From the NCBI GenBank assembly GCA_036675345.1, contig JAKFFE010000036.1:62001-126000 (forward strand): a DNA stretch of 64,000 nucleotides, given 5' to 3'. Shown piece by piece: positions 8,673-17,173 of the stretch. Numbering within the stretch: position 1 is the stretch's first letter; every line of letters starts with the position of its first letter. A program made the translations under genes and the position numbers. Source of the DNA: JALYOC01 sp036675345 (GTDB taxonomy: Bacteria; Myxococcota; Myxococcia; Myxococcales; Myxococcaceae). The notes below the pieces were generated by a model, which made no database searches, was not told the origin of the DNA, and saw nothing but the letters and a program-made list of their open reading frames with translations.

Positions 8673-9881
8673 GTGGATCCCACCAAACGCCCGCTGTTCA
8701 ATCAGGCCTTCACCGCCGATCCGGAGTTCTTCTCCCGCTACATGAACCGGCTGGAGAGTCAGCTGGGGCCGTTCCCGTTCCGGGTGGCGGAGACCCCGCT
8801 GATCCTCACCGGTGAACTGCGGGATCGGCTGGCCCGCTACTCCCAGGAGATCGTGGCCCAGCTCTCGCAGCCGGCCCGGCTGGCGGAGCTGAAGAAGGCG
8901 ATCCCGGCCAAGTACGACGTGCCGGGGATGGACGGGCTGCCCAACTGCGTCCAGGTGGACTTCGCGCTCACCCACGACGCGGACGGCAACGTGGACGGCA
9001 AGGTGGTGGAGCTGCAGGCCTTCCCGTCCCTCTACGCGCTGATGACCTTCATGGCCGACTCCTGGGCGGAGTCGCTCAACGAGGTGGAGGGGCTGAAGAA
9101 GAAGTGGGGTTGCTTCATCGGCCTCTCCCGCGAGCAGGCGATGGACCTGATGCGCCGCACCCTGCTGGCGGGAAACCGGCCGGAGGAGGTGGTGCTGGTG
9201 GACGTGGATCCCCAGGACCAGAAGACCGCCCCGGACTTCGTGGCCACCCAGCGGCTGTTCGGGGTGGATCCGGTGTGCGTGACCAAGCTGATCAAGAAGG
9301 GCCGGCAGCTGTTCCGGGAGAAGGACGGGAAGCTGCTGCAGGTCAAACGCATCTACAACCGGATGGTGTTTGACGAGCTGGAGGTGAAGAACACCCAGGT
9401 CCCCTTCAACTGGAACGACGACCTGGACATCACCTGGGTCCCGCATCCGAACTGGTACTGGGTGTGGAGCAAGTTCTCGCTGCCTCACCTGGACCACTCC
9501 GCCATCCCCCGGGCCCGCTACCTCTCCGAGGTCAAGGAGATCCCCGCCGACCTCTCCCGCTTCGTGCTCAAGCCGCTGTTCTCCTTCGCCGGCGCCGGGG
9601 TGGTGGTGGACGTGACCGCAGCGGATCTGGAGAAGATCCCCGCCGATCAGCGCGACAAGTGGGTGCTGCAGGAGAAGATCGACTACGCCCCGGTGATCTC
9701 CATGCCGGACGGCAACGGGGTGAAGGCCGAGGTCCGGGTGATGCTGCTGCGGCCGCCCGACTCCCAGGAGCTGACCCCGCTGTTGTGTCTGGTCCGGCTC
9801 TCCCGCGGGAAGATGCTGGGAGTGGACTTCAACAAGGGGATGACCTGGGTGGGCGGCAGCGTGGGGATCTGGGAGGAGTAG
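8673..9881 (+). CDS. ATP-grasp-like hypothetical protein
   Basis: A 402-residue protein starting at GTG 8673. The N-terminal half has a conserved-looking block (CVQVDFALTHDADG, VVELQAFPSLYALM) similar to the acidic metal-binding region of ligases. The C-terminal part resembles ATP-grasp nucleotide-binding strands: RFVLKPLFSFAGAGVVV, KWVLQEKIDYAPV, then KAEVRVMLL and a terminal GMTWVGGSVGIW. The apparent order (metal site early, lysine late) suggests a circularly permuted ATP-grasp fold of the glutathionylspermidine-synthase kind; this is inference. It lies 82 bp after the upstream ATP-grasp gene and is co-oriented. Confidence 0.72.
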   Translation: MDPTKRPLFNQAFTADPEFFSRYMNRLESQLGPFPFRVAETPLILTGELRDRLARYSQEIVAQLSQPARLAELKKAIPAKYDVPGMDGLPNCVQVDFALTHDADGNVDGKVVELQAFPSLYALMTFMADSWAESLNEVEGLKKKWGCFIGLSREQAMDLMRRTLLAGNRPEEVVLVDVDPQDQKTAPDFVATQRLFGVDPVCVTKLIKKGRQLFREKDGKLLQVKRIYNRMVFDELEVKNTQVPFNWNDDLDITWVPHPNWYWVWSKFSLPHLDHSAIPRARYLSEVKEIPADLSRFVLKPLFSFAGAGVVVDVTAADLEKIPADQRDKWVLQEKIDYAPVISMPDGNGVKAEVRVMLLRPPDSQELTPLLCLVRLSRGKMLGVDFNKGMTWVGGSVGIWEE

Positions 9882-9884
9882 CCG

Positions 9885-10487
9885 CTACCGGCTGCCCACC
9901 ATCACCGGCAGCGGGCCCACCGGGAAGGTCACGTCCAGCTTCACCGTGACCGACTCCCCCACCTTCATGGTGCCGAACATCAGGGTGGGCGGGGTGACGT
10001 TCCACTCGGTCATCTTCAGGGCGTACTCGCCGCGCACCCGCAGGGTCTGACCCTCCTGGGTGGCCACCACCTCCAACCGGATCGGCCGGGTGGCGCCGGC
10101 CAGGGTCAGCTCCCCCTTCAGCCCCACCGGGACCTTGGCGCCGTTGGCGGCCCTGGCCTCCGCGCCCTGGAGGGTGAACACGATCGCGCTGTGCTGCTTG
10201 GCCTTGAGCGCCACGCGCATGTGGTCGTTCATCGTCCCGTTCCTGCAATCCAGGGCCGGGACCGCGATCCGCACCCGTCCCCCCTGCAGGGCGGTGGCCA
10301 CCGTCTCCAGGGTCAGGGCCTCTCCCTCCCGCAGCGAGATCTGGGTGTCGGCGGTCTTGGCCGCGCAGGTCCAGGCCTGGACGGTGGAGGTCCCCTCGAA
10401 GCTGACCCGGGCCGAGGAGGCCTGCAGCTCCGCCCCCAGGGCGGGGGTGGTGGTGAGGAGGAGGGCCGGGAGCAGGATGCGTTTCAT
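9885..10487 (-). CDS. YceI family periplasmic protein
   Basis: A 200-residue protein with a cleavable signal peptide (MKRILLPALLLTTTPALGA). The YceI pattern follows: SFEGTSTVQAWTCAA, a DCRNGTMNDHMRVALKA segment equivalent to the family's N..RD.HL....F, then VGLKGELTLAGATRPIRLEV. YceI proteins form a lipocalin-like barrel that binds isoprenoid-type ligands in the periplasm. It overlaps the upstream DUF3108 gene by 4 nt. The pair sits between the plus-strand and minus-strand groups of the ligase cluster. Confidence 0.85.
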   Translation of the reverse strand: MKRILLPALLLTTTPALGAELQASSARVSFEGTSTVQAWTCAAKTADTQISLREGEALTLETVATALQGGRVRIAVPALDCRNGTMNDHMRVALKAKQHSAIVFTLQGAEARAANGAKVPVGLKGELTLAGATRPIRLEVVATQEGQTLRVRGEYALKMTEWNVTPPTLMFGTMKVGESVTVKLDVTFPVGPLPVMVGSR

Positions 10488-11230
10488 GGTGTGACCTCGG
10501 GGGGAACAGCGGGTTCAAGCTCAAGCACCAGCGGCGCCGGGAGGGGTGCAGGGAGTTCGATCCGCAGCGGCAGCCGGCGCGCGTCGTCGGAGATCAGGAA
10601 GCGCAGGACGGCCGGGCCGCCAAAGCGCTGGGGATCGTGGACCGACATCTCCAGCCGCACCGCGGGGACCTTTTGCCCGCCGAAGCGCACCTGCTCCCGG
10701 CCGATCAGCCGGACGGTGACCGGGTTCTTGGCCGCGTCGTAGTGGCGGTCCACCCGGACCGTGCCCTCGGTGAAGGGGAGGGTGCGGATCAGGAAGATGA
10801 AGGAGAGCTCGTCGAGCGGCTCGGCGGTGGTGCTGATGCCCGAGGCGGTCAACGACGTCCAGCGACGGGAGGCCGGATCCAGCCGGACCCTCGTCTCGGA
10901 CGAAAAGAACGGGTTCTTCTCCCGCGACTCGTAGCGCAGGGCGGCGAACCGCTCGGTGCTCAGCCAGGAGCGCGAGTGCAGTTGTAGCCGCTGGAAGCCC
11001 AGCACCACGTCGATGTCGAAGGCCAGCACCACCGCCGGGGCGCCCTCCAGCAGCTGCTGGGGCAGCACCTGCAGCACGCCCTGGCCACGGGCCCTCACCC
11101 CCGCCAGCGACACCCGGTAGTGCAGCTGCTCTCCCACTGCGAACGGCCGGGCCTCGGCGCCCACCGCGGTTCCATCCGCGGTCAGGGTGGCCAGCAGCAG
11201 GGCCAGCGCGGTGTGAGCGGGGAAGAACAT
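10484..11230 (-). CDS. DUF3108 domain exported protein
   Basis: A 248-residue protein with a signal sequence (FPAHTALALLLATLTADGTAVGAEA). The body fits DUF3108: FAVGEQLHYRVSLAGVRARG at the start, FDELSFIFL-like helix (PLDELSFIFLIRTLPF) in the middle, and a late FLISDDARRLPLRIEL. The family is periplasmic with unknown activity. It is translationally coupled to the YceI gene downstream (ATGA overlap), suggesting a shared envelope role. Confidence 0.82.
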   Translation of the reverse strand: MFFPAHTALALLLATLTADGTAVGAEARPFAVGEQLHYRVSLAGVRARGQGVLQVLPQQLLEGAPAVVLAFDIDVVLGFQRLQLHSRSWLSTERFAALRYESREKNPFFSSETRVRLDPASRRWTSLTASGISTTAEPLDELSFIFLIRTLPFTEGTVRVDRHYDAAKNPVTVRLIGREQVRFGGQKVPAVRLEMSVHDPQRFGGPAVLRFLISDDARRLPLRIELPAPLPAPLVLELEPAVPPEVTP

Positions 11231-11352
11231 CTCGCCGCTTCACACTTCAACGCCCGTGCCACCCTGCGCCCAGAGGGGCGGCGCCTTACGGGCCCCGCAC
11301 AAATTTCCCGGGCCCACCCCGCTTCGCAGGAACTGCGCCCCCGCACGCAGCA

Positions 11353-11383
11353 ACGCCGGCCCGGGAGTGTCCAGGGCCGGCGT
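11353..11383 (-). terminator. Candidate hairpin terminator
   Basis: A perfect 10-bp inverted repeat (ACGCCGGCCC / GGGCCGGCGT) with an 11-nt loop lies 29 bp beyond the stop of the minus-strand YbdK-like gene. The trailing sequence on that strand begins TTGCTG and has no real U-run, so intrinsic termination is plausible but not certain. Confidence 0.45.
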
Positions 11384-11411
11384 CGTGGGTCACTTCCGAC
11401 CGCAGGGAGGA

Positions 11412-12518
11412 CTACACCCCGCGCATGGTCTCGGCGATCAGGTGATCCACCACCGCGTTCATGTTCCCGCCGCTCTTGTCGAAGACCTCGATCTGGCGGT
11501 GGGCGCTGGTGCCCTCCTCCACGATCTTCATGATCGTCTTCATGTGCTCACGGGTGCCGAAGATCTCGGTGGTCTCGTCCACCAGATCCACCATCTCCCG
11601 CATCAGCTCCGAGAACGGCCGCTCCTGCTGCATCCCGAAGTCGATCAGCTTGGCGTCGGTGCCGGAGCGGATCGCCCGCCACTTGTTCTCTTCGATCAGG
11701 CTGCGGGCGTAGGAGCGCCAGCCGGTGTTCCGCTTCAGCATCAGGTACAGCTTGCCCATCAGCGCCTGGACCAGGGCCACCACCGCCACCGTGTGCTCCA
11801 GGTTGGTGGGCATGTCGCAGATCCGGATCTCCACCGTGTCGAAGTGCCAGTGGGGCCGGACGTCCCACCAGATCTTCTTCCCGTTGTCGATGCAGCCGGT
11901 CTTCACCAGCAGCTGCACGAAGCGCTCGAAGGCGGAGAAGCTCTCGAACTCGTCCGGGATCCCGGTGCGGGGGAAGCGCTTGAACTGCAGCGCCCGGTTG
12001 CTCATCAGGCCCGACTTGCGGCCCATCCAGAACGGGGAGCTGGCGGTCAGCGCCAGCAGGTGGGGCAGGAAGTAGCGGATCTGGTTGGCCAGCACCACCG
12101 CCACGTCCTTGTCCTTGATCCCCACGTGGACGTGCAGCCCGAAGATCAGGTTCGCCCGGGCCACGTCCTGCAGGTCGTGGACGATGCCGTGGTAGCGATC
12201 GTGGTCGGTGATCTCCTGTGTCTTCCAGTCCGAGAACGGGTGGGTGGAGGCGGCGATGATCCGCAGCCCGCCCTTGCGGGCAAGCCGATCCAGCTCCAGC
12301 CGCATCTCGGTCAGCTGCGACCGCACGTCGGTGATGTCGCGGCAGATGGAGGTGCCCACCTCCACCATCGACTGGTGCATCTCCGGCCGGACGCGCTCGC
12401 GGAGCACGGTCTTGCCGCCCTCCACGATCTGGCTCACGTATGAGCGCAGCTCGCGCGTCTCGGGGTGGACGATCTGGTACTCCTCCTCCACGCCGAGGGT
12501 GAACTGTCCGTCGATCAT
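11412..12518 (-). CDS. ybdK: YbdK-type carboxylate-amine ligase (GCS2 family)
   Basis: A 368-residue protein of the glutamate-cysteine ligase type 2 family. Typical features are FTLGVEEEYQIVHPETREL at the N-terminus (metal-binding EEE), EVGTSICRDITDVRSQL, ASTHPFSDW, the FGLHVHVGI metal-binding histidine strand, and HWHFDTVEIRICDMP. Members join a carboxylate, often glutamate, to an amine with ATP hydrolysis. E. coli YbdK has weak gamma-glutamylcysteine ligase activity. It is the last of three minus-strand genes (amidotransferase, ATP-grasp, GCS2), separated from the ATP-grasp gene by 39 bp. This set could assemble a small peptide; the substrates are unknown. Confidence 0.9.
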   Translation of the reverse strand: MIDGQFTLGVEEEYQIVHPETRELRSYVSQIVEGGKTVLRERVRPEMHQSMVEVGTSICRDITDVRSQLTEMRLELDRLARKGGLRIIAASTHPFSDWKTQEITDHDRYHGIVHDLQDVARANLIFGLHVHVGIKDKDVAVVLANQIRYFLPHLLALTASSPFWMGRKSGLMSNRALQFKRFPRTGIPDEFESFSAFERFVQLLVKTGCIDNGKKIWWDVRPHWHFDTVEIRICDMPTNLEHTVAVVALVQALMGKLYLMLKRNTGWRSYARSLIEENKWRAIRSGTDAKLIDFGMQQERPFSELMREMVDLVDETTEIFGTREHMKTIMKIVEEGTSAHRQIEVFDKSGGNMNAVVDHLIAETMRGV

Positions 12519-12557
12519 TTTCGCTGTGCTCCGAAGGTGACCTGCTGAGATCGCAGT

Positions 12558-13592
12558 CTACGCGGTCTTCTTGGACGCTGCCGAACCGGGCTCCAACGAC
12601 CAGCCCCGGCCACCGGACCTCAGCTCGCCTGCCGGGCGGGGCTTCGGCTTCTCCAGGAAGCGGCGGAAGGCGAACCCGTCGTGGTTCCCGCGCCCCTCCT
12701 TGGCCATCTTCATGGCGAACCGGGCCATCTCATCCACCACCAGGTGGAAGTGCTTGGGGAGGATGGAGTGGATGTCCATGTCCGGGGCGGGGTTGGTGAA
12801 GTCGATCGCGTAGGGCTGGCCGTCCTTGATCGCGAACTCCACCGAGTTCATGTCGTAGCCCAGCGCCTGGTTGAGTGCCCAGCAGGAGTCCAGGATCTTC
12901 TGCTCCAGCTCCTGGGAGAGGAAGGACCCGTTGTTCTCGATGTAGCAGCCGGACCAGCCGCGGTGATCCTTGCGGCGGGGGTCGTACTGGATGGGGAGGA
13001 TGAACTCCTTGCCGATACAGATTGCTCGCACGTAGTTATCGAAGTCGATGAACTCCTGGAGGGTCATCACCAGCTGGTCGGTCTTGTCGTAACAGGCCAG
13101 CAGCTCCTCCATGTTGTTGACCCGGTACACGTGCTTCCAGCCGCCGCCGTCCGCCGGTTTCATGATCGCCGGGAAGCCCACGTACTCGGTGATCGCCTTC
13201 CAGTTGAGCGGGTACTCCAGGTTGCGCAGCGACTTCTTGGGGTCGATCGCCGGGATGTACGAGTGCTGGGGCAGCATCACCGTGCGCGGGACCTGGACCC
13301 CGATCTTGGAGGCCAGGGAGAAGCCGAAGAACTTCTCGTCGGCGCTCCACCAGAACGGATCGTTGATCACGTAGGTGCCGGACAGCGACGCCGCCTTGAG
13401 GGCGAACCGGTAGAACGGCACCTCGTGGGAGAGCCGGTCAATCAGCACGTCATAGGGGCAGTCCCAGGTCTCGTCGATGCCGCCAATCTTGGCGATCTCG
13501 GCGTGGAAGCCAGGGTTCTCGTTCACCTTGGCGATGAACGCAGGCGGGAAGGTGTTCTCCATCCCGACGATGAGGCCAATCCGGTAGGTCAT
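12558..13592 (-). CDS. ATP-grasp ligase
   Basis: A 344-residue ATP-grasp protein. Recognisable elements are a pre-ATP-grasp segment (YRIGLIVGMENTFPPAFIAK), the nucleotide-binding lysine in GFPAIMKPADGGGWKHVYRV, the hinge VMTLQEFIDFDNYVRAICIG, and metal ligands in YDMNSVEFAIKDGQPYAIDF with the following NPAPDMD. The C-terminal 30 residues are low-complexity and basic. It lies in a run of three minus-strand genes with a class I amidotransferase upstream and a YbdK-like ligase downstream. The reaction is presumably carboxylate-amine or thiol ligation; the substrates cannot be read from sequence. Confidence 0.9.
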   Translation of the reverse strand: MTYRIGLIVGMENTFPPAFIAKVNENPGFHAEIAKIGGIDETWDCPYDVLIDRLSHEVPFYRFALKAASLSGTYVINDPFWWSADEKFFGFSLASKIGVQVPRTVMLPQHSYIPAIDPKKSLRNLEYPLNWKAITEYVGFPAIMKPADGGGWKHVYRVNNMEELLACYDKTDQLVMTLQEFIDFDNYVRAICIGKEFILPIQYDPRRKDHRGWSGCYIENNGSFLSQELEQKILDSCWALNQALGYDMNSVEFAIKDGQPYAIDFTNPAPDMDIHSILPKHFHLVVDEMARFAMKMAKEGRGNHDGFAFRRFLEKPKPRPAGELRSGGRGWSLEPGSAASKKTA

Positions 13593-13649
13593 GCCCCTGA
13601 TCTTCGTGGACCGGAAGGGGGGGCGTCCAGCGGACAGCGGTGACTTTCG

Positions 13650-14576
13650 CTACCCGGTCGCCGACCGGATCCCTTCTTCCTCGAAGGACTGCATGTCCAC
13701 CGTCTCCGGAAGCGGCACCGGCCGCCAGCCCCGGTAGGGCGCCAGCTCGTTGAAACGGCGGGCCAGCCAGGTGGGCAGCAGCAGGGCGAAGGTCCGGGCC
13801 AGCCGGGAGGGGTCCTTGAGGGTCTTGATCATCCGCTCGTAGAGCGCGTTGCCGTAGGCGTCCTTGAGGTCCGCCGCGTGCTCCGGGCGGTTGATCCAGG
13901 CCATCACCCCCGGGTTGTCCGCCTCCGGGTGGAACTGGGTCCCCACCACCCCGGGGCCGAACTTGAACGCCAGGTTGCCCCGGCCCTTGTCGATCTCCCC
14001 GCCCGGGCGGCTCTCCACCGCCCACAGCGCGCCGCCCAGCCCGGCCAGCTTCTTCTCGTCCAGGTCCACCGCCTCCCAGCTGCGGTGCTCCCACACGAAC
14101 AGCCGGTCGCCGAAGGGCCGGAACAGCTCGGTCCGCTGACCCTCCTCGGTGATGTAGCAGGGCATCACCCCGAACTTGAGGGCGTCCCGCTTGACCATCT
14201 GCGCCACCGCGAAGTGGTTGATGGCGATCTCGAAGGAGTGACACACCACGAACAGCGAGGTGGCCTGCACCGGATCCTGGAGGTTGGCCTCGATCACCGA
14301 ATCCAGGAATTTCCGGTAGCCTGTACACCAGGCGTCCTCGTAGCCGTCGAACGGCGAGCCGGGACCGCCGGAGGACATCACCAGATCCGCCTGCAGATCC
14401 GGCAGTTCGCCCAGGTTCCTCGGCTGCACGTGCCGGAAGTGGACTTCCAGCCCCGGGTTGGCCGCCCGGGCCTGCTGCGCCAGGGCGTCAAAGGTCCTGC
14501 GGAAACAGCGGGTGGCCTGATTGGCTACACCGTTGTTCATATCCACAAGACACAGCCGCAGGGGTGACGCAGTCAT
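13650..14576 (-). CDS. Class I glutamine amidotransferase-like protein
   Basis: A 308-residue protein using ATG 14576; an alternative ATG at 14588 adds four residues. The GATase1 fold is indicated by an early LRLCLVDMNNG, the oxyanion region LVMSSGGPGSPFDG, the nucleophile elbow FVVCHSFEIAI (Cys), and the His/Glu pair in GTQFHPEADNPGV. These proteins hydrolyse gamma-glutamyl amides or peptides, releasing ammonia, or act as gamma-glutamyl hydrolases. It heads the minus-strand ligase trio and is divergent from the subtilase. A role in supplying ammonia or trimming a gamma-glutamyl intermediate is inference. Confidence 0.85.
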   Translation of the reverse strand: MTASPLRLCLVDMNNGVANQATRCFRRTFDALAQQARAANPGLEVHFRHVQPRNLGELPDLQADLVMSSGGPGSPFDGYEDAWCTGYRKFLDSVIEANLQDPVQATSLFVVCHSFEIAINHFAVAQMVKRDALKFGVMPCYITEEGQRTELFRPFGDRLFVWEHRSWEAVDLDEKKLAGLGGALWAVESRPGGEIDKGRGNLAFKFGPGVVGTQFHPEADNPGVMAWINRPEHAADLKDAYGNALYERMIKTLKDPSRLARTFALLLPTWLARRFNELAPYRGWRPVPLPETVDMQSFEEEGIRSATG

Positions 14577-14680
14577 GAAGCGCCCCATTGTAGTAGGTTC
14601 CAGTTGTCTTTGACATATGCACCCCCTGCCCGGTTGGCAGGTGATCACAAGCTCTCCTACTCCCAGAGAACACACCCCAG

Positions 14681-15847
14681 ATGAGCGAGCAGGCACGCGC
14701 AGGACTGATGGACGCGGCAGTCGATCCGCGAACCCGGGCCCCCCTTCCGATCGCCGAACGGATCGGCGCGGACCCCAAGTTCACCGGCAAAGGAGTGGTG
14801 GCCGCCTTCCTGGACTCCGGCTTCTACGCCCACCCAGATCTCACCCAGCCCCACACCCGGATCCACGCCTACGAGGATCTGATCCACCGCAAGTCGGGGG
14901 TCGAGCACCTGGCGGAGGCGGACACCTCCAGCTGGCACGGGATGATGACCTCGGTGGTGGCGGGCGGGAACGGGACCCTCTCCAAGGGCAAGTTCCGCTC
15001 CCTGGCCCCGGACCTGGGGCTGGTGCTGCTCAAGGTCGGGACCATGTCCCGGGTCCACCACGACGACATCACCCGGGGGATCGAGTGGGTGCTGATCAAC
15101 CGCGCCCGCTACGACATCCGGATCCTCAACATCTCCTGCGGTGGCGACTACGAGATCTCCTACCTGGAGGACACCATGTCCCGCTTCGCCGAGGCGGCGG
15201 TGCGGGCGGGGATCGTGGTGATCGCCGCGGTGGGCAACAACGGCCAGCGCCCCGGCTACATCGTCCCCCCGGCCAGCGTGCCGGCGGTGATCAGCGTCGG
15301 CGGCCTGGACGACTACGGCAACCCCACCCTGGGGAAGGTCACCCCCTACCGGTCCTCCTACGGCCCGACCATTGACGGGATCATGAAGCCGGAGGTGATC
15401 ACCCTGGCGGACTGGGTCCCGGCGCCGATCCTCCCCAACACCCCCACCGCCGCCCAGGCCGCGCTGCTCTCCCAGCTCAACGAGGCCAAGGACGACCAGC
15501 TGCAGGGGCTGATCGCCAGGAACCCGGGGATCTTCGCCTCCCTGGACGAGGTGAAGGATCGCGCCCCGTACCACATCCGCCAGGTGGTCTCGGCGTGTCT
15601 GCGGGACGGGCTGGTGATCGACGAGCACTACAAGATGGTGGACGGCACCAGCTTCGCCGCCCCGATCGTCACCTCGGTGGTGGCCCAGATGCTGGAGGCC
15701 AACCCGGCGCTCAAGCCGCTGGAGGTGAAGCGGATCCTGATCCAGACCGCCCGCCGTCTCCACGACGTGCCGGTGGACCGGCAGGGCTGGGGCGCGATCC
15801 AGCCCCGGCTGGCGGTGGAGAAGGCGCTGGAGTTCAAGTCCCGCTAG
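14681..15847 (+). CDS. S8 family subtilisin-like serine peptidase
   Basis: A 388-residue subtilase with a complete catalytic set: Asp45 in AAFLDSGFYAHPDL, His86 in SSWHGMMTSVVAG, the oxyanion asparagine in IAAVGNNGQRPG, and Ser324 in DGTSFAAPIV. It lacks a signal peptide and a recognisable propeptide, so it probably acts in the cytoplasm. Cytoplasmic subtilases often mature or degrade peptides. A roughly 110-residue insertion (about 240-310) lies between the Asn and Ser motifs. It is divergent from the amidotransferase gene (104 bp apart) and its 3' end overlaps the TPR gene by 14 bp. Confidence 0.92.
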   Translation: MSEQARAGLMDAAVDPRTRAPLPIAERIGADPKFTGKGVVAAFLDSGFYAHPDLTQPHTRIHAYEDLIHRKSGVEHLAEADTSSWHGMMTSVVAGGNGTLSKGKFRSLAPDLGLVLLKVGTMSRVHHDDITRGIEWVLINRARYDIRILNISCGGDYEISYLEDTMSRFAEAAVRAGIVVIAAVGNNGQRPGYIVPPASVPAVISVGGLDDYGNPTLGKVTPYRSSYGPTIDGIMKPEVITLADWVPAPILPNTPTAAQAALLSQLNEAKDDQLQGLIARNPGIFASLDEVKDRAPYHIRQVVSACLRDGLVIDEHYKMVDGTSFAAPIVTSVVAQMLEANPALKPLEVKRILIQTARRLHDVPVDRQGWGAIQPRLAVEKALEFKSR

Positions 15848-17024
15848 GCGGGCGCTTCTGCAGCGCGGTCAGCAGCCGCGCTGCCTCCGGCGCCAGGTCC
15901 GGATGTCCGGAGTCGGCCACCTGCTGGGCATAGCCCAGCGCCTCCTCCGGGTGTTCCTTGGCCAGCGCCAGGGCCAGGTTGAAGGCGGTGATCGCGTCCT
16001 GTGGGTGGGCCTCGTGGATCGGCCGCAGCAGCTCCGCCGCCTGGGCCATCCCCCCCTCCTCCTCGAAGTACAGGTTGGCCAGATCATTGGCCGCCCCCGG
16101 TTCGTCCGGGGCCAGGGTCACCGCGCGCAGCAAGACCGAGATCGCCCGCTCCCGGTCCCCCTTGGCGATGAACACCTCCGCCAGGGCGCGCATCGGCTCC
16201 GGAGCGGTGGCGTCCAGCAGGGCCAGCCTCTCCAGCGTCTTTTGGGCCTGATCCAGCTCGCCGGCGAAGGTCAGCGCCTCTCCCAGCTGGAACAGGTACT
16301 GCAACTCCTCCGGGGCCTGGGCCACCAGCGCCCGGGCGGTCTGCACCGCTGCGCTCCAGTTCTCGGCGCGGGTGGCCACGTCGTAGCGGTGCTCCAGCAG
16401 CGACAGATCGCCGGGGTCCAGCCGGGAGGCCTGATCCAGCGCGGCCAGCGCCCCCTCCGGATCCTCCGCCGCCTCCCGGGCCTCCGCCAGTCCGGTCCAC
16501 AGCCGCGCCTGGCCGGGGGCGATCCGGCAGGCGGTGGTCAGGTGCTCCACCGCCGCCTGGGCATCCCCGCGCTCCAGCGCCGCGTCCGCCGCCTCCAGGG
16601 AGGGCACCGGGTTCGCTGGTTCCTGGGCAATCGCCTCCCGGAAGGCCTGCTCCGCCGCCTTCGTCTTCCCCTGGCGGGACAGCGCGCGGGCCAGGTTCAG
16701 CCGCGGGTAGACGCCCGCCTCCGGGGCCGCGGCCAGCCGCTGCAATGCCTCCAGCGCGCCGGCCTCGCCCTCCTCGAAGCGGTGCAGCGCCTGGTGGCTG
16801 AGAGCCTCCGGATGGTGGGGAGCGCGCTCCAGCAGTCGCTGGGCGAACTCCACCGCGGAGGCAAGATCATGGGACAGCGCATGGACCCGCATCAGCCCCA
16901 GCAGGCAGCCTTCGTCGGAAGGGTCCTGGGTCAGACCCGCTTCGAAGCGCTCGGTGGCCTCGTCCCCCTGACCGGACAGGAGCGCCTGGAAACCATCGGC
17001 CGCGGATCGTGAGAGTGCAGTCAC
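15834..17024 (-). CDS. TPR repeat protein
   Basis: A 396-residue protein made almost wholly of tetratricopeptide repeats, with no signal peptide. Successive units show the TPR spacing, for example LARALSRQGKTKAAEQAFRE, LAEAREAAEDPEGALAALDQ and FNLALALAKEHPEEALGYAQ; about ten repeats can be counted. TPRs form protein-binding superhelices, so it is probably a scaffold or adaptor in the cytoplasm. It converges on the subtilase gene. Confidence 0.85.
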   Translation of the reverse strand: MTALSRSAADGFQALLSGQGDEATERFEAGLTQDPSDEGCLLGLMRVHALSHDLASAVEFAQRLLERAPHHPEALSHQALHRFEEGEAGALEALQRLAAAPEAGVYPRLNLARALSRQGKTKAAEQAFREAIAQEPANPVPSLEAADAALERGDAQAAVEHLTTACRIAPGQARLWTGLAEAREAAEDPEGALAALDQASRLDPGDLSLLEHRYDVATRAENWSAAVQTARALVAQAPEELQYLFQLGEALTFAGELDQAQKTLERLALLDATAPEPMRALAEVFIAKGDRERAISVLLRAVTLAPDEPGAANDLANLYFEEEGGMAQAAELLRPIHEAHPQDAITAFNLALALAKEHPEEALGYAQQVADSGHPDLAPEAARLLTALQKRPPSGT

Positions 17025-17173
17025 GGCGCGGAGGGTATCCCAGGGGCCGCTCCCTGCACGTGCTCTGGAGTGTATTCCGGGTGTCGTTTGCTCCCCGTCC
17101 CCCCGGCACCTCCCTCCCGGAAGGGGAACCCCAGCACTAGGGTTGGGGGCTGCTGTTGGAGGGGAGTCCTTCT

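Noticed and set aside
14610..14615. Sigma-70 promoter (TTGACA) for the subtilase
   Set aside because: No -10-like hexamer lies 16-18 bp downstream; a chance match cannot be excluded.
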